Positions 33,405 through 42,991 are shown, counted from the first letter of the stretch. The stretch is 64,000 nucleotides of DNA from Sycobia sp. Sy_11 (GCA_018907035.1 JACCIC010000175.1:186001-250000); one strand, 5' to 3'. Translations and numbers: made by a program. The notes: generated by a model from the sequence alone, not told the origin.

Positions 33405-34058
33405 ATTGGAATACAGTAAATCAATAATAAGAAAATAATTTCTATCTTAATTTTTTTATCTGCAGTCAATTGCGTGTCATCACTTCGCCCTTCACACTGA
33501 GTAAGTTTTACACTTCTTTTATGAGAAATTGATCATATTAAATATCGTATATTAAATCCGTATATTAAATATACGGAATACGTACACGTGCATTGGTAAT
33601 CGATACAGTATTGGAAGTTTCGTAGCTGTTACCCACATTATACATTACTGCCCGCGACTAGCTACACTTCTCCCTGCACGCAATCTCATGCACTCATAGC
33701 TTTCACTGTAGCACTCTTCGCTGTTTCTTACACACTTTTCGTGCAGCAACAGCGCGCACGTGCTCAAATACGTTGTCGCGCCGATCACGTGATCCCGCTC
33801 TCCCTTTTATTGCTAGAAGCCGCGCGTCCCTTTATTTCGTCCAATTGTTTTTACGGTGCACTTCGAGCTATTACCTGCCCTCTTTTTGGTTACGGTCGTT
33901 TTTTGCGTTTAACTTGTTCGGCAGTAAGAGATTCCCGCCCTTCTCTCTATAAATCTTATATTTTTCTAACGGCTCCTGATTTTAGATTCGTACTTTTGCG
34001 AAAATTACTTTTTCGACACTTCTGAAACATACTTTCATGCACTCGTTAAATTCTAATA

Positions 34059-34142
<84 letters not shown>

Positions 34143-34190
34143 ACTCTATCTAAAATCACACATTCTTACACACATCTTCCTATTATTACT
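33405..34190. other. Non-coding region with long (CT)n tract
   Basis: After the hAT remnant the sequence is AT-rich to 33,600, then moderately GC-rich and LTR- or leader-like (33,600-34,020), then a long CT microsatellite at 34,062-34,139. The order GC-rich part, CT repeat, then a copia LTR resembles a copia leader, but the shared leader block is not found here. Confidence 0.4.
34062..34139. repeat. (CT)n microsatellite, ~39 units
   Basis: A 78-bp uninterrupted CT run, the longest simple repeat in the window. Such (GA/CT)n tracts bind GAGA-type factors in insects, but no gene is adjacent. Confidence 0.95.
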
Positions 34191-34193
34191 TAC

Positions 34194-34491
34194 TGATGGA
34201 ATAGGTGGATGATTAATAAATAAAACGCAGAGATAATACTTAGCAATTCAACTGGTCTTTATTAATTGATGGAATAGATGAAGGATTAAGAATAAAAGCA
34301 GAGATATTAATTAGCAATTCAACACGTCTTTATTAAATACGTCTAAACTGATCAACTAGTCTAAAGAGAATGAAAAGCCGCGAGGCTGCGTGCAGCGTCC
34401 GAGCGGCGCATTCGTGTACATACGCACATGCACACATCATGTGCTTAGGCCGCACGGAAGGCACTGCGCATAACGCCTCTATATTGCAACA
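34194..34491 (-). repeat. Copia 3' LTR with internal tandem duplication
   Basis: On the sense (minus) strand it starts TGTTGCAATA, preceded directly by a GAGAGAGAG polypurine tract (34,492-34,503), and ends CCTATTCCATCA. It is related to the LTR at 54,740-54,948 (shared GTGCTTAGGC.GCACGGA, CCGCGAGGCTG). It is longer because ~70 bp containing GGAATAG.TG.A.GATTAA and CTTTATTA is present twice (34,198-34,266 and 34,268-34,334), doubling the poly(A)-signal region. Only ~100 bp of the body follows, sharing CATATGAGCTTCAGACACAC with the other copy. Confidence 0.75.
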
Positions 34492-34658
34492 CTCTCTCTC
34501 GTTACAGCAAGCACATTCTTCTTTCATATGAGCTTCAGACACACTTGCTTTATTGACATTCAATCAAGGTACACTCATACCAAATTGATACAATACATGT
34601 AATTAAATTAAAACTGTAAATACAATAAATAAATACATGTATATCTGTAAAATGCATT

Positions 34659-34990
34659 TGTAGGATTTGTGCAGGGGAATAGTACTGCACGACCGCCTAC
34701 GCGTCGGTCGTAATCAGGATGCAGAAAATAAGGCACATGGTTAAACTAGTAACGAGTTTATTAACAGAAAGAATATACAATACTACGAGGTGAGAGTGAG
34801 ACTATGTGATCTCAGCTCTACCGATATCCAGAGGGGAATGCTGCGGCGTGCGGCCGCTGCCCACGCCGCGCTGGTCGCGGCCCCCTCCACGTAGTCGGAG
34901 GCGCCGCCGCTCGCTATATTACATGCGTGAATACGCGCTAGGGCGCATGCGCGTGCTGTCGTGGGTCTGTGCTCGTGCACAATCTCCACA
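34659..34990 (-). repeat. 3' LTR of LRR-gypsy copy 2
   Basis: A 332-bp LTR; plus-strand ends are TGTAGGAT at the left and AATCTCCACA at the right, so the sense strand runs TGTGGAGATT...CCTACA. It shares CGACCGCCTACGCGTCGGTCG, CGAGTTTATTAAC and TCGGAGGCGCCGCCGCTCGCTAT with the 30,490 LTR. The polypurine tract abuts its sense 5' end. Confidence 0.8.
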
Positions 34991-35002
34991 CTACTCCCCC
35001 CT
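34991..35002 (-). promoter_or_regulatory. Polypurine tract, LRR-gypsy copy 2
   Basis: On the minus strand AGGGGGGAGTAG directly precedes the LTR start TGTGGAGA, the standard second-strand primer position. Confidence 0.8.
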
Positions 35003-35124
35003 AATTTTGCGACTTTACTACGGTGAAGTCGTACAATTATACCCCTTCTATTTTTATAGTTAGGATGAGGGTATATACATGACTATTTATTCCTATACAA
35101 TACAAGCTACTACTTAACCTACGT

Positions 35125-36010
35125 TTAATACATATATCTTAACCTAGTAACTGCGTTATACAATGATCTTGTTCTCGGTTTGCTGTATAACGACTCGCTC
35201 ACGTCGCAGTTGTTGCGCCAGGTGGCCAGGAATCGTAATCCGGCATCGCTCCAGACGCACGTGGAACCAAAGATTATGCCTGGCCATGTTCTGGAGGAAC
35301 CTCTCGTTGAGGGTCCTGGTTTTTCTCTTGCCCAATTCGTTGTTTCGTTGTACTGACAAACCGTACACCCCTGTTGCTCAGATTCATTAGCAGTTCGCAC
35401 GCGCCGGGGTAGTAATCGAAGCTGACAGTGTGCAGGTAGGTGCATTGGTCGAAATGGAGGTTTGCTGGAGATGTTACCCCGTTCATCACTATCTCTTCCA
35501 GCGCCGTAGCGTTGCTGGTAATGGCGAGGATTGAGTCCTCGGCGTATGGGTTATTACATACGCGGAGTGAGCGCAACGTCCGCGACTCCCTGACGGTCGG
35601 CCACCTATACCCGTTACCCGTTGGTATTTCCTGCTTTTCCGAATAGGCAAAACTAAATGCCTGCAGCACGTTCTCGCCGGAGAACACGGCTGCGAATATC
35701 TCGCTGATATGCATGTCTTTGTCTAGGTATGCGCAATTGTCAAAGTTTAATTTGACTAACTGTTTATTGTTTTTTATAAACTCGACAATGGGTCTGACAT
35801 ACACTTTGGTGCAATTGACGATTTCAAGACATCTTAAGCTCGAGAATTTCGCGTGGGTCAGGCTGACCGCCTGATAATGCACGTTATTAATCATTACGAG
35901 GTGATCCGCGTTTTCTGCGTGGAAGACGCCGTCGAAGGTGTCGCGAACAGGACCTAGTTCCAGGCTCTACGACTGATAGGCGTCCACGATCAGCTTGACG
36001 TGGTTGCCCC
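35125..36010 (-). pseudogene. LRR-like ORF of gypsy family, copy 2
   Basis: The best readable copy. Starting near 36,010, where it is fused to truncated integrase, the frame reads HVKLIVDAYQ, one stop, LELGPVRDTFDG, then continues open from 35,894 for about 206 codons. Visible repeats are SLRCLEIVNCTKVYV, KQLVKLNFDNCAYL, NVLQAFSFAYSEK, TLRSLRVCNNPYAEDS, ALEEIVMNGVTSPANLHFDQ and YLHTVSFDYYPG, roughly six leucine-rich units of 24-28 residues. After a frameshift the C-terminal part (35,125-35,445) reads AREKPGPSTRGSS in one frame and continues to about 35,125. It has no signal peptide or membrane segment. Resemblance is to Cys-type LRRs of F-box/LRR proteins; origin by capture from a host gene is inference. 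Confidence 0.7.
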
Positions 36011-36821
36011 AAATTGTCGCCCCTGATCGATTGTGATAATTTCGGGTGCCCGTATCGCGCTATCCAATGTTGCATGACGGCTTCCGCGACTGCGACTGCT
36101 TCGGGCCATCGCAAATATCAATCGATCATAGTGAGGATGTACTGATAGTCACTCCTCGCGATGAGCGGACCGACTACGTTGATGTGTATGTGTTTAAACC
36201 GCGCGTCTGGCGCTGCAAAATGATCGGGCAGCGGTTTGTTCTGTCGCGCTACCTTGGAGAGCTGACACTCCACGCATTCCCTGCATTTCCTAGTGATTTC
36301 TCGACTCATGTCCGGCCACACGTACTGTCGGCGTATCAGCCGATCGGTGACCTTTCCGCTCGGATGCGACCTCCCGTGGAATAGGTTAAAAACCTCGTCG
36401 CGCAGCGATTCGGGAATATACGGCCTAATGGTGTCTCCCTGTATATCGCAGTAGAACGGTAAGGTCGGGTCGTCGTTAAAGATGAGTTGACTCAGCTTTA
36501 TGGGTGTTGCGGATCGCGTAAAACTCGATACAGATCCGGATCCGAGTCTTGCTCTTTCGCAAGCTCTTTCGCGTCGAACAGTGTCGGGAGGCGGAAGGCG
36601 TTCACATCCTTTCTGACCACGTCGACGTCCTCCTCGAATTTGTTCCACGGGTCACTCCAGTTAAACACACTGGGTATGCGGAACGACTCAATACGCGACA
36701 GCGCGTCGGCAACTACATTCTCGTCCCCTGAGCGGTACACGATCTTCGCATTAAACTGTGCGTTGTAGTTGAGCTGCCGGCAGCGTAGCGCATGCGCCTT
36801 GTCTTGATTCTGCGACATCAC
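35990..36821 (-). pseudogene. Gypsy RNase H-integrase linker and N-terminal integrase
   Basis: The first frame (36,498-36,821) holds SGDENVVADALSRIE, the conserved end of gypsy RNase H. The next (36,118-36,648) has the zinc-binding HHCC region (HGRSHPSGKVTDRLI ... CRECVECQ) and the start of the catalytic core, INVVGPL, where the expected first catalytic Asp is Asn. After a stop the frame reads RWPEAVAVAEA and HWIARYGHPK, and is then cut before the second catalytic Asp. The LRR ORF begins at this cut. The integrase would be inactive on three counts: D-to-N, missing core and broken frames. Confidence 0.8.
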
Positions 36822-37925
36822 CTACATACGCGGTTTGTGGTCGGTGACGATTGCGAACTCGCGTCCCTCCAAATAGTAAAAAAATTTACGTACCACGTAA
36901 TATATCGCAGTCAGTTCCCGGTCGATCGTCGCGGAAAGTAGCCTGTGCGTTATTAAATTTCCTGGAGAAAAATGCGATCGGTCGCTATTGATCTCCATCC
37001 TTTTGCTCGAGCGCGGCTCCCATGGCGGTATTTGATGCGTCGGTTACGAGTCGTATCTCCGCATCCTCGTCCGGGAAGCCCATTTCGGCGATATCGAGCA
37101 CCGACTGTTTACATTTTTCGAATGCTTGTTCGGCCGCGGGGCACCATCGGATAGTGCGGTTATCCTTTTTCTTCGCGCTCTGTAAGTATTTTGTGAGCGG
37201 TTCCTGTATCTCAGCCGCGTGGGAAATGCACGCGTTATAGAAATTGATCAGGCCTAGGAATCGTCGCATATTCTGTATCGTCGCGGGTTTCGGGAAACTC
37301 TTGACGGCGTCGAGCTTCTCCGCGGTCGGCTTAAAACCGGTAGTGTTGATCGCATGACCTAAAAATTCTACTTCAGCCTGCCCGAACTTGCATTTCTTAA
37401 CGTTAAGCCGCAGCGTGTATTTTTCTACTGAGGACTTACTGAGGACCTTCTCCAGGTCGCGCTTGTGTTCTTCCTCGTTGCTCGACGCGATGAGGATGTC
37501 GTCGAGGAACACAAACGCGAACCGGAGGCCGCCTAACGCGCTGTAAATGTACCGTTGGAACGTCTGTCCGGCGTTGCGCAATCCGAACGTCATTCCATTA
37601 TACTCGAAACAGCCCGAAGGGGACAATTACGGCCGTCTTCTCCCGATCTTCTTCAGCGAGCGGTGTTTGGTGATACGCGGCGTGGAGGTCGAGTTTGGAG
37701 AAGACGTTTTTCCCAGCCAGGAAGTTCAGGAAATCTTAGATATGCGGTATCGGGTACTTGTCAGCGATGGTAACGCTATGGAGTCGCCGATAGTCTCCGC
37801 ATATCTGCCATTCCCCGTCCTTCTTTGGTACAAGATGAATGGGGCTTGCCCACGAATTCTTCGACGGTCGCACTATGCCCAATTTGAGCATTTCCTCAAA
37901 CTGCTCCTTGGCCGCGCGTAATTTT
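36822..37925 (-). pseudogene. Gypsy reverse transcriptase and RNase H
   Basis: The N-terminal RT part near 37,760-37,925 reads LVPKKDGEWQICGDYRRL. A frame break follows. The long frame 36,985-37,626 has MTFGLRNAGQTFQRYIYSAL and FVFLDDILIAS (catalytic Asp pair), FLGHAINTTGFKPTAEKLDAV (connection) and LVTDASNTAMGAALEQ, the first Asp of RNase H. RNase H continues in broken frames to about 36,830 (FFSRKFNNAQATF). Length and order match Ty3/gypsy pol. Confidence 0.85.
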
Positions 37926-38500
37926 TCAGGTGGTAGCCTGCACGCGCGTTGGCTTACGGGAGGGCCGGTGGTTTGAATATAGTGGAAGACTCCGCGGTCC
38001 TTCCTGGGCGTGCTCTGCTCTAGCCCCATTACCTTGAGGAATTTCGCGGTAATGTCCGCGTACGCGCTGCCCGGTTCAACGGTGTGCACGGTGAAATTAG
38101 CGACCATCTTAGATATGCACTCACGCAGGCTCCGGATGGCTGGTGCGTCAGGATGCGTACCTTGAGGTCGGGAACTAGGTGGAAGCCGCGTAGGAGATCG
38201 CTGCCGATAATGGCATTCTCCACGTCGGCTATTACGAAGTTCCACGACATCTCGGTGTTAAATCCGAAGTCGAGGTTCAACCTCTTTGCCCCGTACGTAC
38301 TGATGTGCGTCCCGTTCACAGCGTACAGCTTGAGCTCTTCCATCTGAGCGTCTTGTGCGTGTCGTCGCGGTAAAACGTAAATTTCGGCTCCGGAGTCGAT
38401 TAAGAACGTAATTTTGCTGTTCTCGTCTTTAATATGGAGACGCGAGAAGAAACTAAGCGCCGAGTGCGTCTCGACCTGGGCGTTTACAGCGCGTGTCCGA
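37926..38500 (-). pseudogene. Gypsy retroviral-type protease and RT leader
   Basis: An open frame from near the primer site contains TFLIDSGAEIYVLPRR, the aspartic protease active site (DSGA), then YGAKRLNLDFGF and ADVENAIIGSDLLRGF (the flap and the I.G.D.L signature). The frame continues to about 38,029, overlapping another frame (37,736-38,245) that leads into reverse transcriptase. Gag is absent between the primer site and this protease, so the reading frame starts within ~100 bp of the LTR. Confidence 0.8.
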
Positions 38501-38530
38501 GATCATTCATCAGAATGTCTGCGACTGGGA

Positions 38531-38554
38531 GCGTGTTCAAAGTAGGGGGCACCA
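38531..38554 (-). promoter_or_regulatory. Primer-binding site, tRNA-Trp type, LRR-gypsy copy 2
   Basis: Plus-strand GCGTGTTCAAAG followed by TAGGGGGCACCA adjoins the LTR. It matches the 3' end of insect tRNA-Trp (T arm, acceptor stem and CCA, from memory) if four bases are looped out, with two substitutions. The fragment at 30,463 shows the same arrangement, so the gap is probably a family trait. Confidence 0.7.
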
Positions 38555-38555
38555 G

Positions 38556-38700
38556 TGTAGGCATTGTCGTAATTTATATGATTACGCAATCGCCTACGTG
38601 TCGGGCGTTGGCGGGATCAATACAATAAAACACCGAGATAAGATAATCAACAAGTTTATTGTAATATAGTGAATATTATTATAAATCCTATCCTAACTAC
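38556..38700 (-). repeat. 5' LTR (recognisable part), LRR-gypsy copy 2
   Basis: Begins TGTAGGCATTGTCGTAAT next to the primer site and shares TCGCCTACGTGTCGGGCG and CAACAAGTTTATTG with the other LTRs. Similarity fades after about 38,700, and the GC-rich half with GGCGCCGCC is not found, so the LTR is truncated or strongly diverged. Confidence 0.65.
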
Positions 38701-39258
38701 ATAATCAGGTTTCTAACGCTCGCTTCTGCGTTGTTTTCGCAAGCATTTCACTTTCGTTCTTGCGATTTACTTCTTCTTCTGCTTGTCGCATGTTCGCTGG
38801 AAAAAAAATTGTCGTCGTTAGTGACGTTCCAATTATCGGGGGGTGGTACTGCCCCTAGTGACTATGGGAGCCATTGTGCGCTCTTCTAACTGGTGATATT
38901 GCCTTCGTCCTCACCCTCCGACGCTGTCCCATCACTGTATCTCGGCTGAGGGGTTGGCTCTAATATCCTTTTTTCTTTCTATTTTCCAAGTCATCCCTTA
39001 ACACGATCCCCGCTTACTCCATATATATTTTCCATGGGGATATATGGGTACCGTTTTCTCGCTTGGGACGTGGTGGGGGAATCATAGGGATGGCCGTAGG
39101 GGAAAAAACGTTAGGCGTACTACTTCTTCTTTAATTTCTGCGTTGATAAATCTCACGGGGGCGCTATTTTATATAGTATAACCCTGACTGCGCGATATTT
39201 TTCGTGCCTTTTATACGTATGTGCTCCTGTTCGCGCGTCATTTAATATGTGTGTGCCC
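38701..39258. other. Non-coding junction between two gypsy elements
   Basis: Between the truncated LTR of the LRR-gypsy and the last coding part of the next element lies ~560 bp without a motif. It contains TATATATTTTCCATGGGGATATATGG and a TATA-like TTTATATAGTATAA near 39,168. It should contain the 3' end, polypurine tract and perhaps 3' LTR of the element at 39.3-45.1 kb, but no LTR match to the other side was found. Confidence 0.4.
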
Positions 39259-39700
39259 CTATTCACACGCCAGACTTCCGAGACCTGGAAGTGGCGTTGT
39301 GGGGATTGAAGGATGGCGCCGTAGGGGCGGTATAAAGTTGGGGGGTGGTTCGACAAGGGAGTCCATTAAGCCTGGGAGTTTCTTGTTTCCAGGGATAATT
39401 GTCTCAATGGTTTCCTCTTCTGCTGAGTTGTTCAAGCTGGCCACTGGGCTTGTTCCTGCTTCCTTATTTGCTTGTGGTGGTATCGTGAACGGGTTAAATC
39501 CTCTGTTGCCTCCGTTGCTTTGTTTGAGGTTATGGGATGGTGTGACGGTATAGGGGCGCGATATGGGGGTAATTTCTTGTGGTGGGACTACTTGGGGGAA
39601 TTTTGCGACATCAGCATCTGCCGTCTTCTTGTATTTCGACGGAATGCTGCATTTTCCCTCAGTGGTGTCGTGAGTATCGTGTGCGGTTAGGTGGTGTTAC
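39259..39700 (-). pseudogene. Proline-rich continuation of the extra ORF
   Basis: An open minus-strand frame of about 140 codons without its own convincing start reads FPQVVPPQEITPISRPYTV, NRGFNPFTIPPQANKEAG, EEETIETIIPGNKKLPGLMD and VEPPPNFIPPLRR. Upstream, between 39,700 and 40,034, more coding-like text is readable in the frame after the stop of the repeat ORF (EEDGYISEATSYKTGPLDPS, SPLPYRPGPRIFKRPPP). These pieces suggest that the extra protein once continued past 40,035. Disordered, no known domain. Confidence 0.4.
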
Positions 39701-40034
39701 ATCTCCGACTGCTGTGTCGCGACAGACCGCATAAATACGCATCGGTCTCCGCGATATAATCGCACGTCACCATGTTCCGAGGATACACCACTTTTTGCAT
39801 ACTTCTGGACGTATGTGTCTTTTAGGGAGGTGGTCGCTTGAAAATTCTTGGCCCTGGCCTATACGGTAACGGACTGACCGAACGTATTTGGTCGTGTGGG
39901 TTAAAATCTTTTTGTACCCGGACCTTTATACGAGACGGATCTAATGGTCCCGTTTTATATGAGGTCGCTTCAGAAATGTAGCCATCTTCCTCCTCATTGG
40001 CCGGTTTTGTATCTTCTACATTCTGTTGATTTTC

Positions 40035-40961
40035 TTAGATTTCTTCTTCTTGATGGGCGTGCTCTTCTTCAGCTTCCGTAGTTTTACGTCTTTGCGGACG
40101 ATCCCAGGAGCTGTCATATCCTGCGTTTGCCGTAGTTCTACGTCTTTGCGGACAGTCGCAGAAGGTGTTACTCTCTGCGTTATCGGTAGTTTTACGTCGT
40201 TCCGGACGGGCGCAGATGATGTTATTTTCTACGTTTTCCGTAGTTTTACGTCGTTGCGGACGGGCGCAGATGTTGTTACTATCTGCGTTAGTCGTAGTTT
40301 TACGTCTTTGCGGACGATCGCCATCGGTATTGTCGATGGTGTTGGTAGTTTTACGTCGTTCCGGACGGTCGCAGATGATGTCATTATCTGCGTTAATCGT
40401 AGTTTTACGTCTTTGCGGACGATCGCAGAAGGTGTTGCTTTCTGCGTTATCGGTAGTTTTACGTCGTTCCGGACGGGCGCCGTCGATGTTGTCGATGGTA
40501 TTGGTAGTTTTACGTCGTTCCGGACGGTCGTGCTCATCTTGAGCTAACTCCTCTAACTTCTCGGTATTGGGGTGTGGGTTGATGTCGGTAACGGTATGGA
40601 GTTGGGGTTGGGTGGGATTTTCGGGGTCCTCGAGGGTTGGTATACTTGTATCTAATAGCGAGGGGGCGAATGACGCTTCTGCTATTGGTATAATTTCCAT
40701 CGTCGATTCCTCTTCGGCGATCTCCTGCGTTGTATCGGGGCTGAACTGGATTAAATTCAGCCGCGATTTCTTGACCTCTTCGAGGGCCTCGCTTGCTTTC
40801 CCCATATCGAGAATAGTGTTGAAGCGGTTGGGGGAACCTCTGCGTATATGTACCGTTGGTGCGGTTACGCTTCTAGAAGATGGCCCCCACATTTCTTCTG
40901 GGTCGTACGCGAGGGATGGGGGGATTTGTGCGTCCTCAGGTCTCTTGGCCTGATCGGACAT
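40035..40961 (-). CDS. Extra ORF of gypsy element: nine RPxRRKTT repeats
   Basis: The frame is open from 41,105 to the stop at 40,035; I take the ATG at 40,961 (MSDQAKRPEDAQIPP) as likely start because the preceding part overlaps the integrase C-terminus in another frame. Residues 1-145 are acidic to mixed with SLAYDPEEMWGP and PTVHIRRGSPNRFNTILD. Then come nine tandem units, each RP(E/Q)RRKTT plus 9-10 Asn/Asp-rich residues, ending EEEHAHQEEEI. Each unit is a basophilic-kinase-like RRKT site. The product would be strongly charged and disordered. No family is recognised; its position after integrase is that of env or an accessory ORF. Confidence 0.6.
   Translation of the reverse strand: MSDQAKRPEDAQIPPSLAYDPEEMWGPSSRSVTAPTVHIRRGSPNRFNTILDMGKASEALEEVKKSRLNLIQFSPDTTQEIAEEESTMEIIPIAEASFAPSLLDTSIPTLEDPENPTQPQLHTVTDINPHPNTEKLEELAQDEHDRPERRKTTNTIDNIDGARPERRKTTDNAESNTFCDRPQRRKTTINADNDIICDRPERRKTTNTIDNTDGDRPQRRKTTTNADSNNICARPQRRKTTENVENNIICARPERRKTTDNAESNTFCDCPQRRRTTANAGYDSSWDRPQRRKTTEAEEEHAHQEEEI
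40077..40526 (-). repeat. In-frame 54/51-bp tandem repeats
   Basis: Nine units of 18 or 17 codons. Order of the variable parts (sense direction): NTIDNIDGA, DNAESNTFCD, INADNDIICD, NTIDNTDGD, TNADSNNICA, ENVENNIICA, DNAESNTFCD, ANAGYDSSWD, then the last truncated unit. Units 1 and 4 and units 2 and 7 are near-identical, showing higher-order duplication. The RPxRRKTT core is kept in eight units; one is CPQRRRTT. Confidence 0.9.
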
Positions 40962-40963
40962 GA

Positions 40964-41400
40964 TCGATCGACGCAGTCCTCTGCCTCGTCCTTTTTCTCG
41001 GTACATGCTGCTGCTCGCTGTTGGTACCTGTAGATAAATTACTGCTATTAGGTTGATGATATCTCTTGAGGTCTGATATACGTGCCTTTGACGTTTTCCC
41101 GTCACTCATGTCTTTAATCTCGAATACGACGGGGAATATCTTTTTTGTAATTTTACAGGGAGCTACGAATTTTGGGGCTAATTTTGCTGAGAATTAGCTC
41201 GGACCGGACGACAGAACATGGTTGCGTCGACATGCCATATCGTCTACCTCAAATGGCTCTGCTCGGCGACCCTTGTTATAGTATTTGGCTGTTTTTGATT
41301 TGCGGCGCTCAGGTGTTTTCTTACGAGATTGTGGATGGCGGGCAATCTTTTCATGCGATTTTGCCATTCCAGTGGTGTTAATGTTTGCACCTGCAGCGTT
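40964..41400 (-). pseudogene. Gypsy integrase C-terminal (GPF/Y-like) remnant
   Basis: One minus-strand frame reads KSKTAKYYNKGRRAEPFEV, CRRNHVLSSGPS, a stop, then FSAKLAPKFVAPCKITKK, FPVVFEIKDMSDGKT and ISDLKRYHQP. The pattern (A..YN..R....F.VGD.V..R.H.LS ... FSAKLAPKFVGPYKI.K ... H..DLK.Y) is the integrase C-terminal domain of gypsy elements. It follows RNase H directly, so the integrase zinc finger and core are deleted. Confidence 0.8.
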
Positions 41401-42420
41401 GAACCTTGAGACTGACGATACGTCGGCATTTCTCGGGGAAGTTTTCTACTGCCCATAGGACGGCTAAGCGCTCCTTTTCGGTAACGGTGTAATTCACCTC
41501 AGCTGCTGTCAATGTCCTGCTTGCGTACGCAATTGAGTGCTCTTCGCCGTGATGTTCTTGGCTTAGCACCGCGCCTAAGGCGTAATTGCTCGCATCTGTT
41601 TGCAAGACGTACGGTTTATTCTGCACGGGGCGTGCTAGCACAGGCGCTTGCGTCAACAGGATTCTGAGCTTATCGAAAGCTTCCTGTTGCGCTGATCCCC
41701 AGTGCCACTGTATGTTTTTCTTCAATAATTTAATGAGGGGCAGCTTGATTTCCGCTAAGTCATTTATGAACCTAGCGTACCACCCGACCATGCCTAGAAA
41801 GGCCCTCAATTGTCTCAGGTTGGTAGGCCTTGGATATACGCTCACCGGGCGAATTTTGTCGGGGTCAGTGTGCAGACCGTCCGCATCTACGATGTACCCT
41901 AAGTACTTGACCTCCGAGCAGCGAAACTCGGATTTCTCCTTGTTTATTTGTAAGCCAATCTCGTTCAAGCGGATAAGTACCGCTTTCACCTCGCGAAAGT
42001 GCTGTTCAAAGGTCCTCGTAGCGACGATAATATCGTCCATCTAAACGAAGACGTTCGGTTGCCACGCTGGCCCGAAAACAAGGTCCATACCTCGCTGGAA
42101 GGTAGCCGGGGCGTTCGTTAGCCCATAAGGTAGTCTCGTGTACTGGAAGAGGACTTTCTGCGCGACCGCAAAGACGGTGACCTCTTTGCTGTTCTACTCA
42201 AGCGGTCTGATGGTAGGCCTGACTGAGATCTATTTTAGTCAGGTACCGCGCGTCACGTAAATTGTCCAGCAGGACATACATATGCGGAAAAGGGTATGCG
42301 TCCTTTTTAGTGTTGGCGTTGACTGCCCGGTAGTCAATGCAGAACCTTATTTTTCCGTCCTTTTTCGGGACGATTACCGGACAGCTGCTCCACGAGCTTT
42401 CTGACTGCTCTATGATCGGT
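41378..42420 (-). pseudogene. Gypsy reverse transcriptase and RNase H, second element
   Basis: RT begins PVIVPKKDGKIRFCIDYRAV, with LTKIDLSQAYHQ (first catalytic Asp), then a stop and frameshift. It resumes at MDDIIVAT (catalytic pair, 42,040), FRCSEVKYLGYIVDADGLHT, RAFLGMVGWYARFI and QTDASNYALGAVLSQ with the RNase H Asp, SIAYASRTLTAAEVNYTVTE and KERLAVLWAVE. RNase H is lost after that block by the deletion that joins it to the integrase end. Confidence 0.85.
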
Positions 42421-42991
42421 CAATTTCCGCATGAGTCTGCTGAAGGAGTTTATCCGGTATTCGTCGGAGACGCTGTTTGATGGGACGGTGCCCCTGGGTG
42501 TCAATGTAATGGGGCTGCATGCGCGCCAGTTTCAGCGTTCCGGTATTTACCGGTATTAGGTGCCGTAGCACTCGGTCCAGTTCTTTTTTGTCTGCGTCCT
42601 TTAGTTGAACTACCCCCTTGACGGCTGCGATAGCCGTGGTAGCTTCTGATGAGTCACGATGTTGTGTGACGAAATGCCTAAGGATTTTATTAGGCGTGTG
42701 CCACGTAGCGTCTGCAAAATTGATGTTTATTTTTATCGACGAAAGTATGTCCATGCCAAGTATCAAGGCATACTTCAAGGAAGCCGATACCTTGAAGCGG
42801 GCTTTAAGTTGTTGGTTGTCGATTGTTAGTAACAGATCGACCTCGCCTTCGTCGTGACATACTTTGCCATCCGGCATCTGCATGTATGAACGCACTGGTA
42901 TTATGGCCGATTTTACCAGTTTGCCTGGATCAGGGCCTACGTAGGATTTCCGAGCACCAGGGTCGATCAGCGCTGGAAATATTTTCCCCAT
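42410..42991 (-). pseudogene. Gypsy aspartic protease, second element
   Basis: A 193-codon open frame begins FPALIDPGARKSYVGPDPG. The active-site triplet is D-P-G in place of D-T/S-G, which would be expected to impair catalysis. It continues with VDLLLTIDNQQLKARFKV and YALILGMDILSSIKIN (the I.G.D.L signature), then a linker PHYIDTQGHRPIKQRLRRIP that leads into RT. The frame closes soon after. Classification as protease is firm from order and signature; the Pro substitution needs checking against other copies. Confidence 0.8.

Larger units (their letters stand above)
34659..38700 (-). mobile_element. Gypsy-type LTR element carrying an LRR-like ORF, copy 2
   Basis: The most complete copy of the family. 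Sense-strand order: 5' LTR (38,556 upward, right edge uncertain), tRNA-Trp primer site, protease, reverse transcriptase, RNase H, integrase N-terminal half, LRR-like ORF, polypurine tract, 3' LTR (34,659-34,990). gag is missing: the primer site is followed within ~100 bp by protease. The integrase core is cut and joined to the LRR ORF. Frames are broken in several places, so the copy cannot be active alone. LTRs have diverged strongly, indicating age. Confidence 0.8.

Noticed and set aside
40026..40547. Plus-strand ORFs with repeated RSFTSLRT text
   Set aside because: They are the antisense shadow of the RPxRRKTT repeats; codon-level conservation and the element's orientation favour the minus strand.
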